A DNA stretch of 64,000 nt from JAAEPI01 sp965212145 (GTDB lineage: Bacteria; Bacteroidota; Bacteroidia; Cytophagales; Cyclobacteriaceae): assembly GCA_965212145.1 (NCBI GenBank), contig CBDBUY010000005.1, forward strand, positions 1-64,000, given 5' to 3'. Of the stretch, positions 8,931-18,480 are shown piece after piece. The notes beneath the pieces were generated by a model, which searched no databases, was not told the origin of the DNA, and saw only the letters and a program-made list of their open reading frames with translations. Positions within the stretch are counted from its first letter, which is position 1. Each line of letters begins with the position of its first letter. Both the position numbers and the translations under genes were made by a program.

Positions 8931-10991
8931 TTAGTTTCCTGTAAATGATAAATCGTCAATCGTGTAAGCTATGGAGGCAGCAGCAGTGCCATCTTTATAT
9001 CTGAATGCGATGTGAATTTCTTGTCCGGTTGCAGCATCCAGATCGGCGGTAATTTCAGTCCAGGTTTCAGCTGTGACCCCACTGATCTGGGATCCCGCGT
9101 CGGTGAGTTCTGTCCATGTGGCTTGAGTCGGATCACCACATCCTGCATAATTAGCTGACCAATGAACTGTCAATGAGCCAGGGCCTGAAAATCTTTCTTC
9201 CACCCAGAACACCAACGAAGCGGTGCTCATGGATTTGAGGTCAAATACGCCATCTGAGATAAACCACGCATCATCTGTCCCATCCGCTCCTCCAAACGCA
9301 CTGGCTCGTGGACCCCAGCCACTTCGGCCAAATTCTCTACATCCCCAACCCCGATCACTTTTTGATCCAGGTACGATTTCTTCGATCCAATTTGACGGTA
9401 TATTGAAGTCTCCAACAGTATCACATCCTTCAAAATCGTCAGTAAATGGCAGGGAGAAAACGTTTCCTGAGCCATTGCAACCGCCTCCTCCATTTCCACC
9501 ACAATCTCCAATGCAGAGATCGTCTATGTCAATGGCTATTGATGAGGCTGCCGTGCCTTCAGTGTATCTAAATGCCAGGTAAATCTCGTTTCCAATTGCA
9601 CCGGATAAATCACCGCTGATCTCCTGGTAAGATTCAGTCAATGATCCCATCTGTGTGGTGATATCCGTAAGCTCATTCCATGTCGACAAGGTTGGATTGT
9701 TCCCTCCGGTGTAATCTGATGACCAATAAACGGTCACTTTCCCCGGTCCGGCAAATTGAGTTTTTGAGAAGAATGAAATATCTACAGATGATTCCGACGT
9801 GAGGTCGAAGGTCCCATTAGAAATCATCCAAGAATCATCTTCGCCTGAACCACCCGAGTTAAAAGCACTGGCTCTTGGAGCCCAGCTGCCGCTTACTCCG
9901 TTCTCACGACATCCCCAACCTCGGTCAGTGTTGAAACCTGGAACGTTCACCTCCATCCAGTTGGAAGGTATGTTGAATTCACCTTCAGTATCACAGCTCT
10001 CAAAATCATCGAAGAATGGCAGTGTGAAATCTTGCGAACCTCCACCACCGGAACCTCCACCACCGATGACGTTCGGAATGCCATCGCTGTTGTCTGGGTG
10101 AAAACTAGAGATGAGTACATTGTCTAACGACCAGCCTGAGCCATCTGCCGCGCTTCCAGCCTTGTAATAGAATGCGATTCTGGCGGAACCTGTAATTTCC
10201 CCAACGTTGATTTCTCCAGACGAAGCAAAGTCTCCAAAACCTCCACCCGTATGATCGTCCACTTCGAAGGAAAGCTGTCTAATCGTAAACCCGGAAGGAT
10301 CATTCCCTGGGGTGTATCCCTGAACAATGTATGCTTCAAAAGTTTCCTCACCTTCGTTGAACCTTGGTTGGGTGTCAAAGGTCAGCACTTCATTTTCTCC
10401 AGCATCAAAATCAATCTCAGGAGATAGTATCCAGGATTCCGAGATCCCATCAGCTTGAAAATTGGAGACGTCTGCGTAGGCGTTCCCGCTAAATTCTCCG
10501 TCTTCCCATTCGTTACCTGTTCCACGATCTTCAACTTCCCAATCTTCTATTCCAGATTCAAAATCTTCACCAAATAGGAAGATGACATCATCGTCTTCCA
10601 CGATGAAACTGAATTCGCTGTTGGCGATTCCTGTGATGTCGCCTCCAGTATCGGTCACTCTGAAAGTGGAGATGTAATTGCCTTGAATGTCATCATCAAG
10701 TGCTTTCACGGTCATCAGGCCTGATCCCGAAGAGCTGATATTGAGCTGTAATTTTCCGTTGGTGTGAGGAGGGTTCGTTTCTATAAATTCATGGTTGTCC
10801 AATTCTATCTGAACCACCCCACCTTGAGACAATTCTCCTGTGGCAGCCAGTGTAACCTGATAAGCAACCCCGTCTTCCTCCAGTGCCGTAAGTACGCCAG
10901 TAGGATAGAAACCGGCAGCCGGCCCATCTACTATGTCGTCATTGCAGGAAACGATGAAACCAAGAGTAAGTATTAATGCGATCTTCTTCAT
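8931..10991 (-). CDS. Surface lipoprotein with three choice-of-anchor J (MAM-like) domains
   Basis: A 686-residue lipoprotein (lipobox FIVSC, Cys16). A short N-terminal beta domain (about 25-130) is followed by three jelly-roll-type choice-of-anchor J domains at about 140-300, 325-500 and 513-686. The second and third are close duplicates, each opening DDFE(S/G)CDT(E/V)G(E/D)FNIPSNW and containing DRGWGCRE; the paired cysteines probably form a disulfide. Domains one and two are joined by a glycine/serine-rich linker near residue 310. Such domains bind ligands on secreted Bacteroidota proteins. Stop-to-start spacing of four bases from the TonB receptor shows co-transcription, so it is probably the surface partner of the transporter. 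Confidence 0.82.
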   Translation of the reverse strand: MKKIALILTLGFIVSCNDDIVDGPAAGFYPTGVLTALEEDGVAYQVTLAATGELSQGGVVQIELDNHEFIETNPPHTNGKLQLNISSSGSGLMTVKALDDDIQGNYISTFRVTDTGGDITGIANSEFSFIVEDDDVIFLFGEDFESGIEDWEVEDRGTGNEWEDGEFSGNAYADVSNFQADGISESWILSPEIDFDAGENEVLTFDTQPRFNEGEETFEAYIVQGYTPGNDPSGFTIRQLSFEVDDHTGGGFGDFASSGEINVGEITGSARIAFYYKAGSAADGSGWSLDNVLISSFHPDNSDGIPNVIGGGGSGGGGSQDFTLPFFDDFESCDTEGEFNIPSNWMEVNVPGFNTDRGWGCRENGVSGSWAPRASAFNSGGSGEDDSWMISNGTFDLTSESSVDISFFSKTQFAGPGKVTVYWSSDYTGGNNPTLSTWNELTDITTQMGSLTESYQEISGDLSGAIGNEIYLAFRYTEGTAASSIAIDIDDLCIGDCGGNGGGGCNGSGNVFSLPFTDDFEGCDTVGDFNIPSNWIEEIVPGSKSDRGWGCREFGRSGWGPRASAFGGADGTDDAWFISDGVFDLKSMSTASLVFWVEERFSGPGSLTVHWSANYAGCGDPTQATWTELTDAGSQISGVTAETWTEITADLDAATGQEIHIAFRYKDGTAAASIAYTIDDLSFTGN

Positions 10992-10995
10992 TTCC

Positions 10996-13761
10996 TTAAA
11001 AATTCATTTGTAGTCCAATAGTGTACGTTCTCGTGTAACCAAATCCACGCTGGACCTGATCAAAAGAATAGCTCGCGAACCGAACGTACTCCGTATCGAA
11101 AACATTGTTCACGCTAAGAGAAATCCTGCCATCCATGTTTTCACCAATATCGAAGTAGCGACCCATGTAAATATCCACGGTAGAGTAGTCGTTAAATTCG
11201 TCTTTGATGATGTCCGGGCTGATGAATCCTTCCAATAAATCTTCCGGCTGGAAGCGAATCGGGATTCTGTCAGCGTAGTTTAGTCTTCCCCCGACATAGG
11301 CGTTTCTTATTCCTCGGTAGTGGAACCCTAAACCAGCGGTTGTCTGAGCGGCAGTACCTACAGGTAAGCCTTCCAATTCATCCAAGGCAGTGAATTCGAT
11401 GGTAGATCCATCTGAGCGAGTGATCGTAGTAGAAGGAACTTCTACCCACGTCCAATCTCCAAGACCAACATACCCGTTTATTTCCAAAGTGGTCGTTGGG
11501 TTGGCAACAAAGTCTATTTCAATTCCCTTGTGCTCGGACACCATTCCGGTCAAGGAAAGTGGAACAACCACGTTGTTATCATCTCCTTGATTTTCAAAAT
11601 CGAAAGTGGTGGTTCTGTCTGTCCACAATAAGTAGTAGGCGTTGAAATTGACTTTCAAGAATGGTGCTCTAAAGCCATAGCCAATTTCACTTGAATAAAT
11701 TTTCTCATCTTCCAATCCCTGACGGTATTCGTTAGAGTATCTCGCATCCACGAAAGCATTCCTTAAGTAAGGAGGTCGTGTGAAATAACCGGTGTTGACA
11801 TACACATTGTGACGATTAGTGATCTTGTAATTTGCTCCAGCCTTGAGCGTATAACTCAATGACCTTCTCACGTCAGACTTGCCGAGTGACGTCAGGTCAA
11901 ATTCTTCGTCATTGTCTGTTCTACCATACCAGAAATGACCCACGCGATACATGTCTGAATAGGTGAGGGTAGCGGACCCGAATAGAATCCAATTTTTCAC
12001 AATCCACTCTCCCTGCACGAAACCAGAAAGCCAGTTGACATATCCGTCATAGTAGTAATGTGTTTTGTCACCTTGATAGGCAACCGCATTTTCGGTATCC
12101 AGTTTGTTGAAAACGAAATCTTTTTCATCGTGATTCTGGATGAAGTCACCACCCATGAGGTCATTCACCTCGGCATAGTGTTCGCCTTTGTAATATCTCA
12201 TGTCCAAACCGCCTCGCAACCTCAGGTTGTTGATTTGTTTGGTGTAGTTGCTTACAAGTCCCAGCCAGTCGTGGTTGTTGTGACGTGACTCCAGATAATA
12301 GTTAGAACTATATCCGGTCAACTCAGGCGTATTCGGATCGCCATTAGGGAAAGGAACTGTGACCAATCGGTCGCTTGATCTGTTTTGCTCCATCAAATAA
12401 TCCCAATCGATCAGGCCATTTTCAGTAACTACGTTTCCGATCATGTAAGGGAGTCGGGTGGGGAAGAAGGCCCTGATGTTAGCCACCGCATCGTCTTCCA
12501 CCGTGTTAATTGTGGCATCTGGAAACAGCGGCGAACCTTCCAGTACTCTTGGCTGGATAGAAGAAACCCGAGCCCGAGAATAGTACAAGGAGGTTGTCAC
12601 ATTTGAATTGGCGTCAATGTCCCAATAGTGAGTGAGAGCCATGATTGGCTTGTCCACATTGTTTTGACGTGCGTTAAAGAGCTGACCGTTTTTGATGCCT
12701 AGTGCGGTATTAAAGAATGGCTCTTTGATACCGAAAATCTGGCGATCCAGATCCGTGGCGCCCCATCCTGTTCCTCTTTTAGTCGGTGCGCCGAATGCCC
12801 AGAACATCAACGTGTTCTTCTCATTGATTTGCTTGGATGCAGAGATGTAGTAACTCCAGGCATCCACATAAGCTCCCGGGATAATTCCTCCCTGCTCACC
12901 TATTGGTTGGCCGTTTTTAAATCCGGCAGTAGTAGTTCGAGTTCCCTGAAAAGAAAAAGCCCATCCATTGTCAGATAGGCCAGTATTATATGTGAATCTA
13001 AGTCGATTGTTCCATGATCCAGTTCCGGTTTGATATTCCAACCTTCCACCTTCGCTTCTGTCTGCAGGCTTGGTGATCATGTTCACCGTACCCCCGATGG
13101 AGCTAACCGCAAGCTTAGAAGCGCCTAGTCCTCTTTGCACCTGTGTGGTTCGTGTGACCTGGCTCAGTCCGGCAAAATTTGACCAGAACATTCGCCCATT
13201 TTCCATGTCGTTGACAGGAATACCATTTACCAGGAATGCCACGTTCGTTTGGTCAAAGCCCCGGATATAAACTTCCTGATCTCCATATCCGCCAGCACCC
13301 TGGATAGTGTAAATGCCGGGTGTGTTTTGGATGGCGTCTGCAAGAGAGAGGTTGGAATACCTCTCATCCAATTGCTCTGCAGAAATGGTGGAAATAGCTA
13401 CAGGCGTTTTTCGTTCTTCTACAATATCTGCGAGAACTTCCACTTCTTGTAGGCCAATGACCGCAGAAGCCAGCGTTAGAGAACCGACATCTAAATCACC
13501 TGTCACGGTAATTTCTTCCAGCAAGTTCTCATAGCCATAAAAGGAAATCTTCAAGGTATAGGTGCCATCGGCAACATTTGTGATTTCAACGTTTCCGTCC
13601 AGATCACTGACCGCACCTTTAGTGGTTCCTTGTATCAGAGCTGTTGCCCCTATGAGCGGCTCGTTATTTTCATCAATGATTTTCGCCTTGATTGTGTTCT
13701 GCGCGTGGAGCGCTATGGCGAGAAAAAAGGCCAGTAGGCCTATGGGTAATTTTCGAGTCAA
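10996..13761 (-). CDS. TonB-dependent outer-membrane receptor
   Basis: A 921-residue TonB-dependent transporter. A signal peptide (cleaved about LHAQ-NT) is followed by a carboxypeptidase-like regulatory domain (about 22-105, with EPLIGATALIQGTTKGAVSD), the plug (about 120-235, SLADAIQNTPGIYTIQ, YIRGFDQTNVAFLVNGIPV, GGTVNMITKP) and a 22-strand-type barrel ending in the aromatic residue of GLQMNF. No SusD-like partner follows; instead two large lipoproteins do. The only usable start is TTG at 13761, just before a good signal peptide. The substrate is not readable. The divergent exported nucleases point to nucleotides or nucleic-acid fragments; this is inference. Confidence 0.93.
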   Translation of the reverse strand: MTRKLPIGLLAFFLAIALHAQNTIKAKIIDENNEPLIGATALIQGTTKGAVSDLDGNVEITNVADGTYTLKISFYGYENLLEEITVTGDLDVGSLTLASAVIGLQEVEVLADIVEERKTPVAISTISAEQLDERYSNLSLADAIQNTPGIYTIQGAGGYGDQEVYIRGFDQTNVAFLVNGIPVNDMENGRMFWSNFAGLSQVTRTTQVQRGLGASKLAVSSIGGTVNMITKPADRSEGGRLEYQTGTGSWNNRLRFTYNTGLSDNGWAFSFQGTRTTTAGFKNGQPIGEQGGIIPGAYVDAWSYYISASKQINEKNTLMFWAFGAPTKRGTGWGATDLDRQIFGIKEPFFNTALGIKNGQLFNARQNNVDKPIMALTHYWDIDANSNVTTSLYYSRARVSSIQPRVLEGSPLFPDATINTVEDDAVANIRAFFPTRLPYMIGNVVTENGLIDWDYLMEQNRSSDRLVTVPFPNGDPNTPELTGYSSNYYLESRHNNHDWLGLVSNYTKQINNLRLRGGLDMRYYKGEHYAEVNDLMGGDFIQNHDEKDFVFNKLDTENAVAYQGDKTHYYYDGYVNWLSGFVQGEWIVKNWILFGSATLTYSDMYRVGHFWYGRTDNDEEFDLTSLGKSDVRRSLSYTLKAGANYKITNRHNVYVNTGYFTRPPYLRNAFVDARYSNEYRQGLEDEKIYSSEIGYGFRAPFLKVNFNAYYLLWTDRTTTFDFENQGDDNNVVVPLSLTGMVSEHKGIEIDFVANPTTTLEINGYVGLGDWTWVEVPSTTITRSDGSTIEFTALDELEGLPVGTAAQTTAGLGFHYRGIRNAYVGGRLNYADRIPIRFQPEDLLEGFISPDIIKDEFNDYSTVDIYMGRYFDIGENMDGRISLSVNNVFDTEYVRFASYSFDQVQRGFGYTRTYTIGLQMNF

Positions 13762-13783
13762 ATCTTTCGGTGGTTTACATCCA

Positions 13784-13813
13784 CGAAATTAGAGTTTTTT
13801 ATGAAAGGACAAA
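13784..13813 (-). promoter_or_regulatory. Promoter of the TonB receptor operon
   Basis: On the minus strand, TTTG (13813-13810) is followed after 18 bases by TAATTTCG (13791-13784), one mismatch from TAnnTTTG. The predicted transcription start lies about 16 bases before the TTG start codon. Confidence 0.5.
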
Positions 13814-13921
13814 CCGATTCAATGTGAATTCTGTATTAAGATTAAAGAATTATGAAATCAAAGATGAGCTAGTCGGTCGTGGCTTAAAATTTGTTCAACT
13901 TTGCGAACCGCAAATAGAGGT

Positions 13922-14914
13922 ATGAAAAAAACATTAACCCCATTCCTGATTTTAGTGCTGCTAGTTCAGAGCAATTTGTTTGCTCAAAAAAGAACAGTAG
14001 GAGCGATTGGTTTTTATAACGTTGAGAATCTGTTTGATACGGAGAATCAGCCGGGTAAATATGATGAAGAATATACGCCGAGCGGTGAGCGAAAGTGGGA
14101 TGGCGAGCGATATCAATCAAAGCAAAATAACATCGCCAACGTAATTTCTGAGATGGCCAACGGGCCGGATGTTGTGGGGCTGTGCGAAGTGGAAAATCTA
14201 TTTGTACTCACGGAATTGGTGGCCAATCCGAAGCTTGCAAGACATAATTATCAAGTTATACATCAGGAATCACCGGATAGACGGGGGATCGATTGCGCAC
14301 TGATTTACAAGCCAAATAGATTCAAATTGCTGGATTTTGAGACGATTCGTTTCCCGGACGAGGGTTATGACACTAGAGATATCCTGAAAGTATCGGGTAT
14401 ATACTTCGGCGATACCCTTCACATTTTCGTGAATCACTGGCCTTCTCGATTCGGCGGAAAAGCTGACAAACGAGGACAGGCTGCTGAGGAGGTGAGAAGA
14501 CAAGTGGATAAACTTTTGGCACAGAATAAGGATGCGAAAATTATCATCATGGGTGACCTGAACGATGACCCAAATAATAAAAGCGTTAAGAAAGTGCTGA
14601 ACGCCGTGGGGAAAAACAAACTTGAAGAGGGGCAGCTATTCAACGCATCTGATGACACTTTCAAACAAGGTTTTGGGACCTTGTACTATCGCGGAGCGTG
14701 GAATCTGTTTGATCAAATAATAGTAAGTCAGGGCCTGATGAAAAAATCAGATGGAGTGACGTATAAGCCCAATTCTTTCAGTGTTTTTGGGCCTGAGTGG
14801 ATGAGACAGAAAGACGGTCAATATGCCGGAGCTCCGAAAAGAACTTTTGGAGGTGGAGTTTATCTTGATGGATACAGTGACCACTTTCCAACGTACATAT
14901 TGCTGGAAAAATGA
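13922..14914 (+). CDS. Exported endonuclease/exonuclease/phosphatase family protein
   Basis: A 330-residue secreted protein of the EEP superfamily (DNase I / exonuclease III fold), Mg-dependent phosphodiester hydrolases. Signal peptide ends near NLFAQ. The catalytic motifs are in order: GFYNVENLFDT, GLCEVEN (metal-binding Glu), RRGIDCALIY, VNHWPSR, MGDLNDDPN (Asp/Asn pair) and the closing YSDHFP (catalytic Asp-His). The start at 13922 is chosen because the signal peptide begins there; an in-frame upstream ATG at 13901 would add a non-signal-like leader. It is divergent from the TonB receptor and overlaps the next EEP gene by four bases. DNA, RNA or small phosphodiesters are possible substrates. 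Confidence 0.9.
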   Translation: MKKTLTPFLILVLLVQSNLFAQKRTVGAIGFYNVENLFDTENQPGKYDEEYTPSGERKWDGERYQSKQNNIANVISEMANGPDVVGLCEVENLFVLTELVANPKLARHNYQVIHQESPDRRGIDCALIYKPNRFKLLDFETIRFPDEGYDTRDILKVSGIYFGDTLHIFVNHWPSRFGGKADKRGQAAEEVRRQVDKLLAQNKDAKIIIMGDLNDDPNNKSVKKVLNAVGKNKLEEGQLFNASDDTFKQGFGTLYYRGAWNLFDQIIVSQGLMKKSDGVTYKPNSFSVFGPEWMRQKDGQYAGAPKRTFGGGVYLDGYSDHFPTYILLEK

Positions 14915-15801
14915 AGAAATTTTTATTAATAGGTTTTGTCCTGCTGGGCTTGGCTTCCGGGTGCGGAGACTCACAGGGTGGAGGACTTGATTTTGATCCT
15001 GACGGAGGAGGAATTGTTGGGTCTGGCGTAGATCCAGGGAAGAGTGCTTCTACTTGTTATCCTGCATTTGCTAACAATGAGTTAAATGTGGTGACTTGGA
15101 ACATTGAGTTTCTATCTTCTGGAAATACGGACTTGAACAAGGTAAAGTCTATAGTCGAAAGCCTGGATGCTGACATCATAGCCGTTCAAGAGATTAACAG
15201 CATATCTAGTTTCAATGACTTAGCTAATTCTCTTTCGGAATGGCAGGGCTATTCTATAGATATTGGAGGTTCTTTGGATTTGGGATTTTTAGTTAAGACG
15301 GACGCATTTCTAGAAATTGGAAATATATATGTCGCTGTGGATACCTCCCCGAGAGAAACGATAGGAATAAATGTGAAGCATGCATCAGGAATAGAAGTTA
15401 CTCTATTGAATGTTCACCTTAAAGCATTGGGTGGATCATCAAATGTGGCCCAACGTGAAGCGGCGGCCATTGCGATAAAGAGCCATATAGACTCGAACTT
15501 AAGTAGCGAAGCAGTAATAGTTCTGGGAGACTTCAATGATGATATTACTGAAAGTGACACACCATTTGAGAATTTTATTAATGACTCCAATAACTACTCA
15601 TTTGCAGATATTGGTATTGCGCTAGGGTCTACAGCAAATTTTAGTTATCCAAGCTGGCCTAGTCACATAGATCATATTTTGATTACAGATGAGTTGTTCA
15701 ATAAAGTGGGATTGGTGCAAACAATCAAGCCGGAATCCTGCGTGTCTAATTACGATGACGATGTATCTGATCACAGGCCGGTTTTGGCTTCTTTCAAATA
15801 A
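14911..15801 (+). CDS. Second endonuclease/exonuclease/phosphatase protein, lipoprotein
   Basis: A 296-residue lipoprotein (lipobox LASGC, Cys18) with a Gly/Asp-rich tether of about 30 residues, then an EEP domain: VVTWNIEF, IIAVQEIN, LNVHLKA, VLGDFNDDI, SHIDHIL and SDHRPV. All catalytic positions of the family are present. It is only distantly similar to its neighbour and is anchored to a membrane surface, while the first EEP appears soluble. It is translationally coupled to that gene (ATGA) and followed three bases later by the endonuclease I gene, so three hydrolases are made together. Confidence 0.9.
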   Translation: MKKFLLIGFVLLGLASGCGDSQGGGLDFDPDGGGIVGSGVDPGKSASTCYPAFANNELNVVTWNIEFLSSGNTDLNKVKSIVESLDADIIAVQEINSISSFNDLANSLSEWQGYSIDIGGSLDLGFLVKTDAFLEIGNIYVAVDTSPRETIGINVKHASGIEVTLLNVHLKALGGSSNVAQREAAAIAIKSHIDSNLSSEAVIVLGDFNDDITESDTPFENFINDSNNYSFADIGIALGSTANFSYPSWPSHIDHILITDELFNKVGLVQTIKPESCVSNYDDDVSDHRPVLASFK

Positions 15802-15804
15802 TTC

Positions 15805-18480
15805 ATGAGAAAATTTTCCTTACTTCTGCTTCTAGCCGGGATTGGTGCACAGGCACAAATTCCTGATGGATATTACAATACTGCTACAGGAACCGGATAC
15901 ACTTTGAAGTCCCAGCTTCATGACATTATCGACAATCATAGCAATCAGGGATACGGAGCTCTTTGGGACTTTTATTCAAGCTATGAGCTGGATAGTTATT
16001 ATGAAAATGACGGTACTATTCTCGATATTTATTCGGAAAATCCAACGGGGACTGACCCGTATAATTTCACCAAAATTTCTGACCAATGTGGCAACTACTC
16101 TGGTGAGGGGGACTGCTATAATCGTGAGCATTCATTTCCAAGAAGCTGGTTCGGTGGGGATGTGGAACCAATGAACTCGGACGTACATCACATTTTCGCA
16201 AGTGATGGACGCGTAAATGCCATTCGGGGAAGTTTCCCTTATGGAGTTGTTTCATCAGTCAGTACAACTTCGCAGAACGGAAGCAAGTTAGGATCGGGAA
16301 CCAGTGCCCAAGGCTACACCGGGACGGTCTTTGAACCCATAGATGAATTTAAGGGAGACATTGCCCGAGCTTATTTTTATATGGCCACCCGGTACGAAGA
16401 TGTGATTTCCAGCTGGCAGAATAACTCAAGTTCTAGCGATGCTGTTTTGAATGGCTCGAGCGATCAGGTTTATGAAGATTGGGTGGTGAATCTTATGCTT
16501 AATTGGCATCTGAATGACCCGGTCAGTCAGAAAGAGATTGATCGGAATGACAATGCGTATGACAATCATCAAGGAAACCGAAACCCTTTTATTGATCACC
16601 CTGAATGGGTGGAATGTATCTGGAATAATGACTGCACAGGAGGTTCTGGTGCATCACTTACGACTAGTGCACCGGAAGGAGGTTTCTCCTTTGGGAATGT
16701 GGCCGCTGGCTCGAGTAGTATGTCACAATCATATCAGGTCAGTGGGACAGATTTGGAAGGAGATGTGAGTGTTTCCGTCTCTTCTCCATTTGAGCTGTCC
16801 TTAAATAATACATCGTGGAACACTTCATTGACTATTACTCAGTCTAATGCAGAATCTGGTTCAAATAACACTGTGTACGTTCGATTCTCTCCAACAGTGG
16901 AAAATGGGAATAGCTTTAATCAATCAATTAGTCACTCTTCAACGAATGCAACATCAATCAACGTTTCCGTGTCAGGGACGGAGCGGACAGTTTCGATTGC
17001 CGATGTGCGTGATGCCATAAATGGCACAAACGGCCAAGAATTTACCATAGAGGGGATAGTGACCACACCAGATTACGGCGGAAGTCATGGACAATATTTC
17101 GTGCAGGATGAGACTGGAGGGATAAATATTTTCCATTCCGGGAATCAAGGACTGGTGAGTAGAGGTGACCTTGTTCAAATCACTGGTACGCGAACGGTTT
17201 TCAACGAGATCATTGAGTTGGAACCAAGCTCAGTAACAATCCAGGGATCAGGTCAAAACCTCCCTTCCCCTGTAACCATCGAAGAATCTGACCTTTCAGT
17301 AGGATCAATTAACGAAGGATCATTAATAAGGATATCGGCAGTTACCCTTGACAATGTGGGTGAGTGGCCAACTTCTGGAGGAGGATCGGGAGCTAATGTA
17401 AACGCAACTGTTGGCACGACTGGTTTCATCATTCGAATCGATGATTCATCATTTTATTATGGATCCAGCGCTCCGTCGGGTGAATTAATCGTATCGGGAA
17501 TCCTGTCTCAGTTTGATGGGGTTTTGCAAATTTTTCCCTTTGTCGACGGAGACGTAGAAGAGGCTGCAAATTTGAACCCTGAGCTTACTGTGTCTCCTTC
17601 AACGGTTGCTTTTGGGGATGTGGTAGAAAATGAAAATTCGCAGACTGAAGTACTGAGCCTGAATGCCTCTGATTTATCATCGGATATTTCGATATCGACC
17701 AGTGGTGATTTTGAATTTTCTGAATCTGAGAGTGGGACGTATACTAAGAGCTTGACGATTTCCGCTGGAAACGGAACTATCACAAATAAGAGTATTTATG
17801 TTCGTTTTTCTCCTATTCAATTGGGAGCTCAGACGGCCACCATCACTTTCCAATCTGGTGATGAGATAGCCACCTCGAATTTGAGTGGAACAGGCATATC
17901 GCCTCCATCTCCCCAAATTGAAATAACAACTACGGGCTTTAATTCCGACTTTGGAATTGTCGTGCAAGGGGAGATTTCTTCGGTCAACAGTTATTCTATT
18001 TCTGGGGAGCATCTGATTGAGTCAATTACTGTGATTTCACCAGAGCATTTTGAGATATCACTTTCTGAAACTGGTGGATTTGATGATCGTCTGAGTCTAT
18101 CTCAATCCGCAGGAGTGGTCAATCCAACAATTATTTATGTTCGATTTAGCCCGGGTGAAGCAGGGAATTTATCGGGTGATATTACACATTCTTCTTCTGG
18201 AGAAAGTGAGACGCTAAGTGTGCAAGGTGTGGGCGCTTTAATTGCTCGTGCTAAGAAATCGTCTTTGATTAGAATTTACCCAAATCCTGTAGCCGATCTG
18301 CTTTGGGTCGACGGGCTGACTCAGAATTCCGTCATAGAAGTCCTTGACGTTTTTGGGAGATCAATGGAAGTAGGGAGAAATAATAATAATCTTGACGTTA
18401 CTCAACTTGATTCCGGCATCTATTTCCTTCAGATTGTCGAAGATCAGATATCTACAACTGTGAGGTTCCTTGTTCGCTAG
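15805..18480 (+). CDS. Secreted endonuclease I with OB and Ig-like domains and a T9SS signal
   Basis: An 891-residue secreted nuclease. A signal peptide (to AQAQ, residue 18) is followed by an endonuclease I domain of the beta-beta-alpha metal type, about 20-275, with NREHSFPRSWFGG and SDVHHIFASDG (catalytic His and metal ligands) and a late NP-containing loop. Next come an Ig-like domain with YVRFSP (about 280-395), an OB-type domain (about 396-585, EFTIEGIVTTPD, YFVQDETGGINIF), two more Ig-like domains with YVRFSP, and a type IX secretion sorting domain from about 815 (RIYPNPVADLLWV ... GIYFLQIV). It should be exported to the surface or medium and cut DNA or RNA there. Its stop shares a CTAG with the stop of the convergent gene. 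Confidence 0.93.
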   Translation: MRKFSLLLLLAGIGAQAQIPDGYYNTATGTGYTLKSQLHDIIDNHSNQGYGALWDFYSSYELDSYYENDGTILDIYSENPTGTDPYNFTKISDQCGNYSGEGDCYNREHSFPRSWFGGDVEPMNSDVHHIFASDGRVNAIRGSFPYGVVSSVSTTSQNGSKLGSGTSAQGYTGTVFEPIDEFKGDIARAYFYMATRYEDVISSWQNNSSSSDAVLNGSSDQVYEDWVVNLMLNWHLNDPVSQKEIDRNDNAYDNHQGNRNPFIDHPEWVECIWNNDCTGGSGASLTTSAPEGGFSFGNVAAGSSSMSQSYQVSGTDLEGDVSVSVSSPFELSLNNTSWNTSLTITQSNAESGSNNTVYVRFSPTVENGNSFNQSISHSSTNATSINVSVSGTERTVSIADVRDAINGTNGQEFTIEGIVTTPDYGGSHGQYFVQDETGGINIFHSGNQGLVSRGDLVQITGTRTVFNEIIELEPSSVTIQGSGQNLPSPVTIEESDLSVGSINEGSLIRISAVTLDNVGEWPTSGGGSGANVNATVGTTGFIIRIDDSSFYYGSSAPSGELIVSGILSQFDGVLQIFPFVDGDVEEAANLNPELTVSPSTVAFGDVVENENSQTEVLSLNASDLSSDISISTSGDFEFSESESGTYTKSLTISAGNGTITNKSIYVRFSPIQLGAQTATITFQSGDEIATSNLSGTGISPPSPQIEITTTGFNSDFGIVVQGEISSVNSYSISGEHLIESITVISPEHFEISLSETGGFDDRLSLSQSAGVVNPTIIYVRFSPGEAGNLSGDITHSSSGESETLSVQGVGALIARAKKSSLIRIYPNPVADLLWVDGLTQNSVIEVLDVFGRSMEVGRNNNNLDVTQLDSGIYFLQIVEDQISTTVRFLVR

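Noticed and set aside
9950..10100. Vector or engineered linker because of the GGGGS stretch
   Set aside because: It lies within a natural lipoprotein with normal flanking codons; short Gly/Ser linkers occur between Bacteroidota surface domains.
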